From the NCBI GenBank assembly GCA_038131365.1, contig JAYPPH010000003.1, forward strand, positions 434,001 to 498,000: a stretch of 64,000 nt of DNA. The letters are read 5' to 3'. The translations under genes were made by a program, and so were the position numbers. The first letter of the stretch is position 1. Every line of letters starts with the position of its first letter. A model generated the notes under the pieces. The model was given only the letters and a program-made list of their open reading frames with translations. It was not told the origin of the DNA and ran no database searches. This DNA comes from Marisalimonas marina. GTDB lineage: Bacteria; Pseudomonadota; Alphaproteobacteria; Puniceispirillales; Marisalimonadaceae. This document shows positions 26,378 to 35,902 of the stretch, in pieces.

Positions 26378-27496
26378 ATGGATTTTTCATTATCTGAAGA
26401 AAGAAAAATGCTTCAGGAAACTGTGGCTCGCTTTTTTGAAAATAATTATAAAGATATAAAAAACAGAGGCGACTATTTAGCTTTGAATGATGGTTTTTCG
26501 AGAGAAATTTGGAAAGAGAGTGCTGATTTAGGTGTCATAAGTGGTTTAATTTCTCCAAAATTTGGAGGTCTAGGGGGCTCGGGTGAGGATATTAGCATAA
26601 TATTTGAATTAATCGGAAAATCATTATGTATTGAGCCATTTTTATCTACTGGCATATTATCAAGTACAATTTTGTCTTCGATAAAAGATCCTAAGAGTGA
26701 ATTAATAAATCAAATAATTGATGGCGAATTATTAATCTCATTTGCTCATATGGAAATGAATAATAGGTATGAAGACCATTTTGTAGAAACCAAAGCCTTT
26801 TTAGAAGATGACAATTGGAAACTAAATGGCAGCAAATCATTTGTAATCAATGGTGACACTGCAGATAAAGTCATTGTTTCTGCAAGAATTGATGGAGAAA
26901 TTAATGATAAAAATGGTATTGGTTTATTTTTAGTTGATACTAATCAGATTAATAGTAGATCCTACAATACAATTGATGGTTATAAAGCAGCTGAGCTAAA
27001 TTTTGACAATGTGAATGCAGAATTGCTATGTAAGGATGATCTAGCTCTTGAATGCATAATCAAATCAAATTCTGCGGGTGCACTTGCTCTTTCAGCTGAA
27101 GCTATTGGCATAATGCAGGTATGTTTTGATTTAACTTTAGACTATTTGAAAACTAGAAAACAATTTGGTAAATCAATTGGAGCTTTTCAAAGTATACAGC
27201 ATAGAATGGTAGACATGATGCTTGAAATTGAGCAGGTTAGGTCTGCTGTAATGTTAGCATCTTCTACATTTGAAACTAATTCATCAACCCGGGATAAAAA
27301 TGTTTCTGCCGCTAAAAATTTAGTAGGAAGAGTTGGTAAAATTATAGCTGAGGAGTCTATACAACTACATGGCGGAATTGCAATGACATGGGAGTATTCT
27401 GTTGCACATTATGCAAAGAGACTAATTATGATTGATCATTTAATGGGTGATGCGGATTATCATCGCGATAGGTTTAAATTGCTAAGTTCAATTTAG
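26378..27496 (+). CDS. Acyl-CoA dehydrogenase, subunit 2 of a tandem pair
   Basis: 372 residues, ACAD fold but more diverged: middle domain lacks the usual TEPxAGSD (it reads SFAHMEMNN), while the C-terminal flavin part is kept (YLKTRKQFGKSIGAFQSIQH, LHGGIAMTWEYSVAHYAKR). The missing motif suggests that it functions only together with the preceding ACAD. RBS AGGAAATAAAA. Its stop overlaps that of the convergent triple-hotdog gene by four bases. Confidence 0.85.
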   Translation: MDFSLSEERKMLQETVARFFENNYKDIKNRGDYLALNDGFSREIWKESADLGVISGLISPKFGGLGGSGEDISIIFELIGKSLCIEPFLSTGILSSTILSSIKDPKSELINQIIDGELLISFAHMEMNNRYEDHFVETKAFLEDDNWKLNGSKSFVINGDTADKVIVSARIDGEINDKNGIGLFLVDTNQINSRSYNTIDGYKAAELNFDNVNAELLCKDDLALECIIKSNSAGALALSAEAIGIMQVCFDLTLDYLKTRKQFGKSIGAFQSIQHRMVDMMLEIEQVRSAVMLASSTFETNSSTRDKNVSAAKNLVGRVGKIIAEESIQLHGGIAMTWEYSVAHYAKRLIMIDHLMGDADYHRDRFKLLSSI

Positions 27497-28749
27497 TTAT
27501 TTATCAACAATTTTGAAGCCTTTACTCTAAACTCTTCTGGAACAACCATTGATTTTCGTTTTTTTAGGTCAAATAAAACTGCTACAATTTCTATATCCAT
27601 TATAACATTACCTGTACTATCATCTACCATATGGTGTATAAATTTTAATGATTTATTTCCTATTTTTGTAAAATTTGTATACATAGTAACTGCCATTCCA
27701 AGAGGGGCATCCTTGTAGTATCTTACAGAATAATCTAGTGCAGCAGATCCAATATCATACTCATTTCGCCAACTGAAATCTGCACCACAATATGTAAATA
27801 AATGAGTGGCTGCATCAGAAACACAACCTATTTTAAATTGACTTGAGCCCATCAGGTCATGATTTAAATCCCAGGTATTTACAGCTTTTTTACAACTTAT
27901 AAAAGCATCTCTAGAATAAAGTTTTGGTGGTCTATCATCAGTTAACGGCCTTAGATCTAAAAAATCTAATTCATTTAAAAATGTAGTACCACCTAATGTG
28001 AATAGATTAAAAATTATTTTTTCAATTTGTTTATCAAGGCTTAAAGAAATAGTTGTCTCAAAATATGCCGCGACATTTTCATGATCAACGCTATAAACTT
28101 TGCTTAACAATATAAGTTCATCATTTTTAATAGATTTAACTTTAAAAATTATCTCTAGTACAGAATTCAAGTGAACTTCACGACTAAAGATACATCTTTC
28201 ATTTAAAATTTTATAATTAATCTTATCTGATGAATAACTATTAATTTTATTAAAAAGACATTTGATTGCTTCTGCATGCTTTCCAAAATAAAATTGGACA
28301 TTCATATGAGACATTTGATCGCAATCTTCTAGCCTAACTAAGTCCTTAAATGCTGAGTAAATTCCAGATAAATTGTTATTATTAACTTTAGGTAACTTGT
28401 CTATATTCCTACAATGTAAAATTAATCTTGTATCAGATAAAATTTCATCATCATTATTATGATTTTGGTTCAATAAAAATAATTTATGAGCAACCTCAAT
28501 TTTATGATCAGATAATAGAGATATATCGGTTTTCACATATACCGTCATATATTCATAAACCGATATATCAATAAACTCAGTTTCTAAATGATCTTCACTA
28601 TCAACAGTTATATTTTTTAAAATAGTTTTCGTGAAATAAGTAGCGTCTTCAAAAAATTTGACTACGCAAGATTTTTTTAAAAAACCTGATTCACTAATGT
28701 TATTTAATTTTATAAGACCCTTGTAAGTCTCTAAATTCTCAAAATTCAT
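27493..28749 (-). CDS. Multi-hotdog thioesterase-like protein (apparently three domains)
   Basis: 418 residues. The second segment (about 130-245) has a 4HBT-like start, DQMSHMNVQFYF with D144, H148, N150 and Y154. The third (about 275-415) again reads as a hotdog: VSDAATHLFTYCG, DYSVRYYKDAPLGMAVTMY, then DIEIVAVLFDLKKRKS with a VVPEEFR end typical of thioesterases. The first 115 residues (VVKFFEDATYFT, MTVYVKTDISLL) look like a diverged hotdog. Probably hydrolyses or binds acyl-CoA. It follows the APH and ACAD genes (25-base gap) in one operon. Confidence 0.7.
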   Translation of the reverse strand: MNFENLETYKGLIKLNNISESGFLKKSCVVKFFEDATYFTKTILKNITVDSEDHLETEFIDISVYEYMTVYVKTDISLLSDHKIEVAHKLFLLNQNHNNDDEILSDTRLILHCRNIDKLPKVNNNNLSGIYSAFKDLVRLEDCDQMSHMNVQFYFGKHAEAIKCLFNKINSYSSDKINYKILNERCIFSREVHLNSVLEIIFKVKSIKNDELILLSKVYSVDHENVAAYFETTISLSLDKQIEKIIFNLFTLGGTTFLNELDFLDLRPLTDDRPPKLYSRDAFISCKKAVNTWDLNHDLMGSSQFKIGCVSDAATHLFTYCGADFSWRNEYDIGSAALDYSVRYYKDAPLGMAVTMYTNFTKIGNKSLKFIHHMVDDSTGNVIMDIEIVAVLFDLKKRKSMVVPEEFRVKASKLLINN

Positions 28750-28774
28750 AATCTTAATAAAATTAGGATAATTC

Positions 28775-29977
28775 CTAATTTTTATCTCTCATTTCTAACT
28801 TTGCTACACTCATATTATGAACTTCATCAGGGCCATCAGCTAATCTAAGAGCTCTAGCATATCCATATGCATATGACAGAGGAAAATCAGACGTCACTCC
28901 ACCGCCACCATGAACCTGTATGGCTCTATCAATTACTCTAGTAGCCATATTAGGTGCCACAACCTTAATCATAGATATTTCTTTTCTTGCGATTTTATTC
29001 CCTACTGTATCCATCATATGAGCAGTTTTAAGAACTAACAATCTCGCCTGCTCGATTTCAGCTCGACTTTCAGCTATTGCATTCATTACAACACCTTGTT
29101 GAGCAATAGGTTTACCAAATGCAACTCTTGATTTAGCTCTGGAAATCATTAGCTCTAAAGCTCTTTCAGCCTGGCCAATTAATCTCATGCAATGATGAAT
29201 TCTTCCTGGCCCTAAACGCCCTTGAGCAATCTCAAACCCTCTTCCCTCACCTAATAAAATATTAGATACAGGTACTTTAACATCCTTAAACTCAACTTCA
29301 GCATGACCGTGAGGTGCGTGATCATAACCAAACACAGGTAAATGCCTTAAAACCTTTACGCCAGGAGTATTAAATGGCACTAATATCATTGACTGTTGCT
29401 TATACTTATCAGCATTAGGGTCTGTTTTACCCATAAAAATCATTATTTTGCATCTAGGATCCATGGCACCTGATGTCCACCATTTTTTTGCATTTATAAT
29501 GTAATTATCACCATCTCTGACAATGCTTGCTTGAATATTTGAAGCGTCAGATGAAGCTACATCTGGCTCAGTCATTGCAAATGCAGAACGTATTTCTCCA
29601 TTTAATAAAGGGGTCAACCATTCCTTTTTTTGATCTTCTGTACCATATCTTACTAGAACCTCCATATTACCAGTATCTGGAGCGGAACAATTAAAAACTT
29701 CAGCTCCTATTGGAGAACGTCCCATAATTTCACATAAAGGAGCATATTCTGTGTTCGTTAATCCAGCTCCTAAGTCACTGTCTGGTAAAAATAAATTCCA
29801 TAAACCCTCAGATCTAGCTTTAGACTTTAAATCTTCCATTATTTGAGGAATACACCACCTACCGCCTTCTTCAACTTGCTTTTTATAAATATCTTCTGCC
29901 TCGTAGACGTATGCATTCATAAAATTAGTGATTTTTTCTTGCAAATCTTTTACTTTCTGCGAATTTTCGAAGTTCAT
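28775..29977 (-). CDS. Acyl-CoA dehydrogenase of the ACAD10/11 type
   Basis: 400 residues. Middle domain FAMTEPDVASSDASNIQ is intact; the C-terminal HGGGGVTSDFPLSYAYGYAR and LADGPDEVH are those of the ACAD10/ACAD11 branch, with Asp where MCAD has Glu376. In animals this domain is fused behind an APH kinase domain and acts on 4-hydroxyacyl-CoA after phosphorylation. Here the APH protein is the preceding gene, 18 bases upstream. RBS AGAGGATAAA. Confidence 0.9.
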   Translation of the reverse strand: MNFENSQKVKDLQEKITNFMNAYVYEAEDIYKKQVEEGGRWCIPQIMEDLKSKARSEGLWNLFLPDSDLGAGLTNTEYAPLCEIMGRSPIGAEVFNCSAPDTGNMEVLVRYGTEDQKKEWLTPLLNGEIRSAFAMTEPDVASSDASNIQASIVRDGDNYIINAKKWWTSGAMDPRCKIMIFMGKTDPNADKYKQQSMILVPFNTPGVKVLRHLPVFGYDHAPHGHAEVEFKDVKVPVSNILLGEGRGFEIAQGRLGPGRIHHCMRLIGQAERALELMISRAKSRVAFGKPIAQQGVVMNAIAESRAEIEQARLLVLKTAHMMDTVGNKIARKEISMIKVVAPNMATRVIDRAIQVHGGGGVTSDFPLSYAYGYARALRLADGPDEVHNMSVAKLEMRDKN

Positions 29978-29995
29978 TTTATCCTCTAGATTAAA

Positions 29996-31054
29996 TTAAA
30001 ATATATTATTTGCTCTATTTATTAGAGCATTTACTCTTTTTCCAAAATTTGAAAATCGTTTATCTTGTGTTTGCCCCTTTTGGTATCTATAAAAAATTTG
30101 TTGCAATATGACTGCTAGCTTAAATGCTCCAAAGGCATAATACCAGTTAATATTATTAACATTAAAGCCAGTTTTCATAGCATAATAGCCAATGATTTCT
30201 TCTCTTGTAGGGTAAGAAATTGTAGTTACTGGCATTGATGTTATTAATTTACAATCTTCGTCATCTGTTTCATCAATCCAATAATTTAACATGTGCCCTA
30301 AATCCATTAAGGGATCTCCCCTAGTACACATATCCCAATCAAATACTGCAACTGGATCAAAGGGATCTGAATTATTCCACATTATATTATCTAACTTAAA
30401 ATCATTGTGTAAGATTGTTACAGCTTGAGCTTTGGGAAGGGTTGATCTTAAAAAAGTTATTAGTTTATCAAATTTTAATTTTAAAACTTTGTCTTCGGTT
30501 GATCTTTCCCACCTCTCTTCCCAACCATTCAGTTGTCTTAAAACAAAGCCATCTGGCTTACCCAAATCACCTAAGCCAACATCATTAGGATTTATTTTGT
30601 GTAAATCTGAAAGAACATCAATAATTTTAAAGCTAAGCTTTCTCAAATTATCTTTCGTTGGAGAAATATAAGGTTCAAACTCTTTTCTTATTACAAATCC
30701 TCTTCTTCTTTCAATAATGTGAAATCTTGATCCTATGATACTTTCGTCATCACAAAAGTGTAAACTTTTAGGAGCAAGTGGGAAAACTGAGTTTAAATTT
30801 GATTGAACTCTATGCTCCCTAAACATATCATGTGAAGATGGAGCAATTGGACCAAGCGGAGGCCTTCTTAGGACATATTCCTTGTCATCTAACTTAAGCA
30901 AATAAGTTAGATTAGCATGCCCTCCAGAAAATTGTTGAGCACTTAGATTGTCAAATTCAAATTTTAAATTATTTTTTAGGTATGTGCTAAGATCTTTTAA
31001 GTTTAACTTTTCGTCTTTCCTGACATCGATTAGTTCTTGATCATTAATGCTCAT
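29996..31054 (-). CDS. APH-family acyl-CoA kinase-like protein (ACAD10/11 N-domain type, LvaA-like)
   Basis: 352 residues with a complete aminoglycoside-phosphotransferase-like kinase core: nucleotide loop FSGGHANLTYLL, YVLRRPPLGPIAPSSHDM with a paired Arg typical of the ACAD-associated branch, catalytic loop LHNDFKLDN (H216, D218, N223) and metal Asp in FDWDM (D239). Known relatives phosphorylate the 4-hydroxyl of 4-hydroxyacyl-CoA (LvaA of levulinate catabolism; ACAD11 kinase domain). Not expected to be an antibiotic-resistance enzyme. First gene of the operon APH-ACAD-hotdog. Confidence 0.87.
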   Translation of the reverse strand: MSINDQELIDVRKDEKLNLKDLSTYLKNNLKFEFDNLSAQQFSGGHANLTYLLKLDDKEYVLRRPPLGPIAPSSHDMFREHRVQSNLNSVFPLAPKSLHFCDDESIIGSRFHIIERRRGFVIRKEFEPYISPTKDNLRKLSFKIIDVLSDLHKINPNDVGLGDLGKPDGFVLRQLNGWEERWERSTEDKVLKLKFDKLITFLRSTLPKAQAVTILHNDFKLDNIMWNNSDPFDPVAVFDWDMCTRGDPLMDLGHMLNYWIDETDDEDCKLITSMPVTTISYPTREEIIGYYAMKTGFNVNNINWYYAFGAFKLAVILQQIFYRYQKGQTQDKRFSNFGKRVNALINRANNIF

Positions 31055-31187
31055 AATAATTTACAACAATTTTCCAAAAAAATTTAAGTATAATAATGTT
31101 TTGATAATTTTATAACTTTTTATAATGTTAAATAAAAGTACAACTCGAAGATTTTATAAATAATTTTAAATGACTTTAAGGAATAAC

Positions 31188-31970
31188 ATGAAGGATTTAT
31201 TTAACATTGAAGGTAAAGTAGCCCTTGTTACTGGAGGGTCTAGAGGTATCGGAGCAATGATTGCTGAAGGATTTGTAAAAAATGGTGTTAAAACTTACAT
31301 CACTTCAAGAAAATCAGAGCAATGTAATCTTAAAGCAGCTGAACTCTCTAAATTTGGAGAGTGTATTTCTATACCAGCAGATCTAACAAACATGAATGAA
31401 ATGGATAAATTGGTAAGCCAAATTTCAGAAAATGAAAAACAACTTAATATTTTAATTAATAATGCCGGAGCTGCTTGGGGCGCACCATTTGATGAATTCC
31501 CTGAGAATGGTTGGGATAAAGTTATGGACACTAATGTAAAGTCAGTGTTTTTTTTAATTCAAAAATTAGCCTCTCTATTAGAACAATCCGGAAATAATTC
31601 TGATCCTTCAAGGGTAATAAATATTGGCTCCATTGATGGAATAGGAATTCCTAGAGCAGAAACATATTCATACCCTGCCTCTAAAGCTGCAGTACATCAA
31701 CTTACTCGTGTTTTAGCTAATAGATTAGCTCATAGAAATATTAACATTAATGCTATTGCCCCAGGTCCATTTCAAAGTAACATGATGGCACATACTCTTG
31801 AAGAATATGGAGAACAAATCAAAGCATCTGTTCCTAGAGGCCGCATTGGCGTTCCAGAAGACATGGCAGGAACGGCTATATTTCTCTGCTCAAAAGCAAG
31901 TTCTTATATTACAGGATCAATAATCCCAGTTGATGGAGGGTCTTTAATCGCTAGAAGACATATGGAGTGA
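31188..31970 (+). CDS. Short-chain dehydrogenase/reductase, 3-hydroxyacyl-type candidate
   Basis: 260 residues; GGSRGIG 16-22, NNAG 91-94, S148, Y162 and K166 (YPASK). The start at 31188 has AAGGA five bases upstream; an ATG at 31170 has none. Similar to the SDR branch with glucose/rhamnolipid (RhlG) annotations, which reduces 3-oxoacyl chains. Divergent from the APH gene and convergent with a CoA ligase, so it may be the counterpart of LvaD in a 4-/3-hydroxyacyl-CoA route (inference). Confidence 0.85.
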   Translation: MKDLFNIEGKVALVTGGSRGIGAMIAEGFVKNGVKTYITSRKSEQCNLKAAELSKFGECISIPADLTNMNEMDKLVSQISENEKQLNILINNAGAAWGAPFDEFPENGWDKVMDTNVKSVFFLIQKLASLLEQSGNNSDPSRVINIGSIDGIGIPRAETYSYPASKAAVHQLTRVLANRLAHRNININAIAPGPFQSNMMAHTLEEYGEQIKASVPRGRIGVPEDMAGTAIFLCSKASSYITGSIIPVDGGSLIARRHME

Positions 31971-31980
31971 TTTCAATATT

Positions 31981-33615
31981 TTAACTTATCTTGTGACCAC
32001 CAAATTGATCTCTAAGTTTATTTTTTAATATTTTACCAGTAGCTCCCAGAGGAATATTGTCTGTAAAAATGACATCATCAGGTATCATCCATTTAGCAAC
32101 TTTACCATTATACATCTCAAGAATTTCTTCTTTTGCAGGTGATTTTCCTGGCATTGGTTGTACTATTACTATAGGTCTTTCTTCCCATTTTTCATGAGGA
32201 ACAGATATTACAGCAGCGTTAGCTACTTCAGGGTGACCAACACATATATTCTCTAAATCAATTGAACTTATCCATTCTCCACCAGATTTAATTATATCTT
32301 TAGTTCTATCTGTTATTGTCATAAAACCATCTTGATCAATTTTTGCAACATCTCCCGTATCAAACCAGCCACCATCTAGAAACCTATCCTTTTCAGAACT
32401 ATCTTCAAAGTACTCCTTTAATACCCAAAAGCCTCTTGAGAGCAACCTTCCTTGAGTCATCCCATCTTCTGGTAGGTCATTCCCGGCATCATCAACGAGT
32501 TTCATTTGATGTCCAAAAATTGTTCTTCCTTGCGGAAGTTTTTGATCATAATACTCTGTCCTATCTTTAGGTTCTTCACCCAATGAAGGCATATTAACTG
32601 TTCCTAATGGGCTCATTTCTGTCATGCCCCAGGCATGTATTACCTCAGCTCCAAATTCATCTTCAAACCCCTCAAACAATGTTCTAGGACAGGAAGAACC
32701 TCCAATAATTAATCTTTTGACTGTGTCAATTCTTTTGCCTGAATCTCTTAAGTAATTAAGTAATAAAAGCCAAATTGTTGGGACCCCAAGAGAAATAGTA
32801 ACTTTCTCATCATTCATAAGATTTGTTAAATTTTCTCCATCCAATTTAGCACCAGGAAATACTAATTTTGTACCACACATTGGTGCTGCATACGGGGTAC
32901 CCCATGCATTTACATGAAACATAGGAACCACTGGAAGGACAACGTCTTTAACTCCATAAGGAACTACATCTTTTAAATTCATTCCATAGGCATGAAGAAC
33001 TGTTGAACGGTGAGAATATAGGACACCTTTTGGATTTCCTGTTGTTCCTGAAGTATAACATAAAGATGAAGCCGTCTTCTCATCTAAAAGTGGCCAATCA
33101 AATTGATCTAAATGATCCTTAATAAAATCCTCATAACAAATTATTTCAATGTCATCTTTGATATTTGTTTGAACCATATTTTTATTATCAGTCATAATTA
33201 TTATTGCTTTGACTGTTTTGAAGTTTTCAGAGGCTTTTTCAACCAAAGGTAAAATATTTAAATCAATACATAAAACTTGGTCTTTGGCATGATTTACAAT
33301 GTAAGAAACCTGATCTGGATGGAGTCTTGGATTTATAGTATGACAGACTAAACCACTTGATGAGGTTGCATAATAAATTTCTAGGTGTCTGTATCCATTC
33401 CAAGCTAATGTGCCTACTCTGTCACCTTCTTTTAAACCAAAGGATTTAAAAGCATTAGCTAATTTTTTTGTTCTTTTACCCCAATCTAGATAAGTATATC
33501 TATGAATACCTCCCTCAACTGTATTAGACACAATTTCTTGTTTGCTAAAATTTTTAGTAGCATGTTCAAAAATAGTCGAAATTAATAGAGGGTGATCCTG
33601 CATAAGACCAAACAT
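31981..33615 (-). CDS. AMP-binding acyl-CoA synthetase (AlkK/medium-chain type)
   Basis: 544 residues, ANL superfamily. P-loop-like YTSGTTGNPKGVLYSHRS, aromatic motif HAWGMTEMSPLG, hinge FDTGDVAKIDQDGFMTITDRTKD and C-terminal lysine in GATGKILK. The N terminus LMQDHPLLISTIFEHA and the WNGYRHLEIYYA segment place it in the AlkK / 3-methylthiopropionyl-CoA ligase (DmdB) clade of fatty acid ligases. Chain length cannot be told. Likely activates the acid consumed by the neighbouring dehydrogenases. Confidence 0.9.
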   Translation of the reverse strand: MFGLMQDHPLLISTIFEHATKNFSKQEIVSNTVEGGIHRYTYLDWGKRTKKLANAFKSFGLKEGDRVGTLAWNGYRHLEIYYATSSSGLVCHTINPRLHPDQVSYIVNHAKDQVLCIDLNILPLVEKASENFKTVKAIIIMTDNKNMVQTNIKDDIEIICYEDFIKDHLDQFDWPLLDEKTASSLCYTSGTTGNPKGVLYSHRSTVLHAYGMNLKDVVPYGVKDVVLPVVPMFHVNAWGTPYAAPMCGTKLVFPGAKLDGENLTNLMNDEKVTISLGVPTIWLLLLNYLRDSGKRIDTVKRLIIGGSSCPRTLFEGFEDEFGAEVIHAWGMTEMSPLGTVNMPSLGEEPKDRTEYYDQKLPQGRTIFGHQMKLVDDAGNDLPEDGMTQGRLLSRGFWVLKEYFEDSSEKDRFLDGGWFDTGDVAKIDQDGFMTITDRTKDIIKSGGEWISSIDLENICVGHPEVANAAVISVPHEKWEERPIVIVQPMPGKSPAKEEILEMYNGKVAKWMIPDDVIFTDNIPLGATGKILKNKLRDQFGGHKIS

Positions 33616-33658
33616 TTAGTGCTCCTAAATTTTTTTAATTTAAATACTAGATATATAT

Positions 33659-35224
33659 TTAAAACTTATCTTTCATTTCTTCAATCAATAATGATTTTAA
33701 AACTTTACCATTTTTATTTTTAGGAAGCTCTTTATTTAAAAATGTCCAAAAATCTGGCTGTTTATACTCTGACAAATTTTGTTTACAAATATTTTTCAAA
33801 CTATCTAAAATCTCGTTTCCACTTTGAGCGTAAATGATGGTGTGTATTTTTTCTCCTAAGATTGGATCCTTTTTGGGAATCACTGCACTTTCAATTATCA
33901 AGCCAGAAAGACTAAGTAAGTTTTCTATCTCGGATGAATAAATTTTATAACCTCCCCTATTTATCACATCCTTCTTCCTATCAAGTATGTAGATATAGCC
34001 ATCTTTATCCTGATAACCTATATCTCCTGACTTCCAAAAACCATTAATAAACTCCAATGAGGTTCTTTTCTTATCATTCCAATAACCTGGGATAACCATA
34101 GGTCCAGAAATCCAAATTTCACCTGTTTCGCCTTTTTTTACTTCTTGATTATCTTCATCCATAATCAAAATTTTTCCTGTTTCAACCACCTTGCCTACAC
34201 TTGCTATTAAACCTTCATTATATTCAAGCGTCATAAGGGTCGCAGGTGAGCAAGTTTCTGTCGAACCATAAGCATTCACTAAAAGCATATTTGGAAGAAG
34301 AGTTTTTAACTTTTTAATAGTCCCAAGCGGCATGGGAGCGCCACCAAAACATCCAATTCTCCAGTTTTTGAGATTATAATTTTTTAAATTTTCACGATGA
34401 AGACATAAATTATACATTGCTGGAACCATTATCAAATAAGATAACTTTTCTCTTTCTGCTAAATATAAAAACTCTTTTACGTCAAAAGCTCTCATAAGAA
34501 TTAGATTTCCACCAGAAAACAATGTTGTCATGATATGAGCCACCAAACCAGTAACGTGACTTGCGGGAACTACCAAAATGCAATTATCATTCTCCGATAA
34601 ATTAAAATGTCTTTGAAAATGCAAGCATGAATGGATTATATTAAAATTTGTTAACATAGCTCCTTTTGGTTTCCCAGTTGTGCCTGAAGTATATAAAATA
34701 AAAGCAGTATCCTCTTCTTTAACCTCTATTTCATCAATTACCGGTATAATTTTATTCTTCAAGATAGTGTTTTCTTGAAAAACAATGATATCAACTACGG
34801 TATTTATATTATCTTTTGAGGGGAGATTTTTACAAAAATTTTGATCTAGAAAAACTGCCTTTGGTGTACAATCATTGATTATCATCTGATTTTCAACTTC
34901 AGAGGATTTAGGGTTTAAAGGGACTATAATCACGCCATTTTTTAAACCAACAAGTGTATAAACAATTAAAGGCCAGCTATTTTCAAATAGAAGACAAATT
35001 CTATCACCTTTATTAATACCTAAATTTTTAATAAAAGCAGCTTGGCTTAGAACAAAATTATAAATTTCTTCATAAGTAAATTTTTTATTACCATCGGTAA
35101 CAGCAATGTTTTGAGGATATTTACTTTTATTTTTTTGGAAAGCTTTCCAAAAATTAGCATCCCTTTTTTTAAAAGTTTTAACTACTCGGTTATTAAAATG
35201 TAATTCATGACAAATTTCATTCAT
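33659..35224 (-). CDS. AMP-binding acyl-CoA ligase (second, unrelated branch)
   Basis: 521 residues. ANL motifs ILYTSGTTGKPKGAML, AYGSTE, GDIGYQDKDGYIYILDRKKD and the terminal KNKNGKVLKS lysine are intact. It differs clearly from the 31981 gene, being closer to the general class I long-chain/short-chain ligases. Located 34 bases downstream of the livF stop on the same strand, it is probably transcribed with the importer, suggesting that the imported compound is an acid activated to its CoA ester. Confidence 0.88.
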   Translation of the reverse strand: MNEICHELHFNNRVVKTFKKRDANFWKAFQKNKSKYPQNIAVTDGNKKFTYEEIYNFVLSQAAFIKNLGINKGDRICLLFENSWPLIVYTLVGLKNGVIIVPLNPKSSEVENQMIINDCTPKAVFLDQNFCKNLPSKDNINTVVDIIVFQENTILKNKIIPVIDEIEVKEEDTAFILYTSGTTGKPKGAMLTNFNIIHSCLHFQRHFNLSENDNCILVVPASHVTGLVAHIMTTLFSGGNLILMRAFDVKEFLYLAEREKLSYLIMVPAMYNLCLHRENLKNYNLKNWRIGCFGGAPMPLGTIKKLKTLLPNMLLVNAYGSTETCSPATLMTLEYNEGLIASVGKVVETGKILIMDEDNQEVKKGETGEIWISGPMVIPGYWNDKKRTSLEFINGFWKSGDIGYQDKDGYIYILDRKKDVINRGGYKIYSSEIENLLSLSGLIIESAVIPKKDPILGEKIHTIIYAQSGNEILDSLKNICKQNLSEYKQPDFWTFLNKELPKNKNGKVLKSLLIEEMKDKF

Positions 35225-35258
35225 AAATCAAACCAGCTTTCTAAAAAGAGTATGTAAT

Positions 35259-35900
35259 TTAATTTACATTTTCACCACGTTCAATTATGAACTGTTTGTC
35301 AAAAATATCTTCAGTATGATTAAGTTCAGACTGGCTTAATATAATTGACATATTTTGTTCCTTTAGACCTCTTATAACTTCTCCTAATCTCTGACTAAGA
35401 GCAGGAGCAACACCTTCAAAAGGCTCATCAAGTAACAGTAATTGAGTTCCTAGAACTAATGCTCTACCTAATGCAGCCATCTTTTGCTGACCTCCTGAGA
35501 GAAGTAGGGCTTTTCTATCTGACATTTCTTTCAACTCAGGCATTATTTTATAAACTAAGCTTAACCGCTCATCACTATCCAAATTTTGAATTGACCAAGA
35601 AGGCAAAACAATATTTTCTTCAACAGTTAACTCAGGAATTAAAGCTCTATCTTCAGGCATATAACCAATACCTAAAGCAGCCCTCTCATGACTTGCTGAG
35701 TCAGCTAAATTTAGTTCATTAAATTTTATGGTACCTTCGGATAATTTATTAACACCCATTATAGATTTTAAAAGGGTCGTTTTCCCAGCTCCATTTCTTC
35801 CAATGAGAGCTATCATTTCTCCCTTTTTAATATTTAAAGTAAATTTTTTTAAAGCTAAAATTGCTCCAATCTTTACACTTACACTGTTTACTTCTAACAT
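35259..35900 (-). CDS. livF: Liv-type ABC importer, ATP-binding protein LivF
   Basis: 213 residues. Walker A GRNGAGKTT, Q-loop region with YMPEDRALIPELTVEENI, signature LSGGQQKMAALGRAL, Walker B LLLLDEPFEGVAP. The protein stops after FIIERGENVN, about 20 residues short of typical LivF (which continue through an EGT...YLG tail); all ATPase motifs remain, so activity is expected. Two bases downstream of livG. Confidence 0.9.
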   Translation of the reverse strand: MLEVNSVSVKIGAILALKKFTLNIKKGEMIALIGRNGAGKTTLLKSIMGVNKLSEGTIKFNELNLADSASHERAALGIGYMPEDRALIPELTVEENIVLPSWSIQNLDSDERLSLVYKIMPELKEMSDRKALLLSGGQQKMAALGRALVLGTQLLLLDEPFEGVAPALSQRLGEVIRGLKEQNMSIILSQSELNHTEDIFDKQFIIERGENVN

Positions 35901-35902
35901 AA

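Noticed and set aside
29996..31054. Aminoglycoside resistance gene
   Set aside because: The APH kinase fold is present, but the paired Arg and the adjoining acyl-CoA dehydrogenase are those of the acyl-CoA kinase branch.
31981..33615. Assignment of the CoA ligase as DmdB (DMSP demethylation pathway)
   Set aside because: It falls in the AlkK/DmdB-like clade by motif, but no DmdA, long DmdC or DmdD gene is nearby, so only the broader family call is supported.
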